From WJLG01 sp964602485 (GTDB lineage Bacteria; Patescibacteriota; Patescibacteriia; Patescibacteriales; WJLG01), in NCBI GenBank assembly GCA_964602485.1, contig CAZRQU010000028.1, positions 1 through 5,532 on the forward strand: 5,532 nt of DNA, read 5' to 3'. Below are positions 5,478-5,532 of this stretch, in pieces. Numbering within the stretch: position 1 is the stretch's first letter; every line of letters begins with the position of its first letter. Made by a program: the position numbers and the translations under genes. The notes under the pieces are model-generated. The model did no database searches, was not told where the DNA came from, and saw only the letters and a list, made by a program, of their open reading frames with translations.

Positions 5478-5532
<55 letters not shown>

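Overview
The window looks like a chromosomal segment of a small-genome bacterium, most likely from the Candidate Phyla Radiation (Patescibacteria). That placement is an inference. It rests on the compact order rpmF-nusB-rnc followed by a type IV pilus ATPase, the lack of clear Shine-Dalgarno sequences before any of the four genes, AT-rich coding sequence, and a 23S rRNA gene with extra helices and no 16S gene directly upstream. No taxonomic search was possible, and no intron or other lineage-diagnostic gene is present.

Layout, all on the + strand. Positions 1-47 hold a long terminator hairpin for a gene outside the window. A promoter (107-135) leads to rpmF (bL32) and nusB, which form a two-gene unit closed by a terminator that overlaps the nusB stop codon. 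A second, weaker promoter (976-1004) leads to rnc (RNase III) and, 10 bases later, a PilT-type pilus retraction ATPase, closed by a terminator at 2824-2853. That terminator sits inside a 27-base imperfect inverted repeat. A full-consensus promoter (TTGACA, 16 bases, TATAAT; 2948-2975) then drives a leader of about 330 bases and the 23S rRNA gene. The 23S gene starts near 3309 and runs off the window end, at about E. coli position 1980.

The genes form a coherent ribosome-making set: a large-subunit protein, the factor that binds boxA on rRNA transcripts (NusB), the double-strand nuclease that processes rRNA precursors (RNase III), and a 23S gene. The 23S leader carries a recognisable boxA (3204-3218).

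Two points stand out. First, the 23S leader contains a well-formed intrinsic terminator (3069-3096) and, just upstream, a segment that can pair with it in a mutually exclusive hairpin (11 of 12 positions). This is the architecture of a transcription attenuator, in an rRNA leader. Second, the tip of helix 68 in the 23S rRNA is replaced by a roughly 97-base, near-perfect hairpin (5334-5430), a plausible RNase III-cleaved intervening sequence or a lineage-specific expansion. Two smaller expansions lie in domain I.
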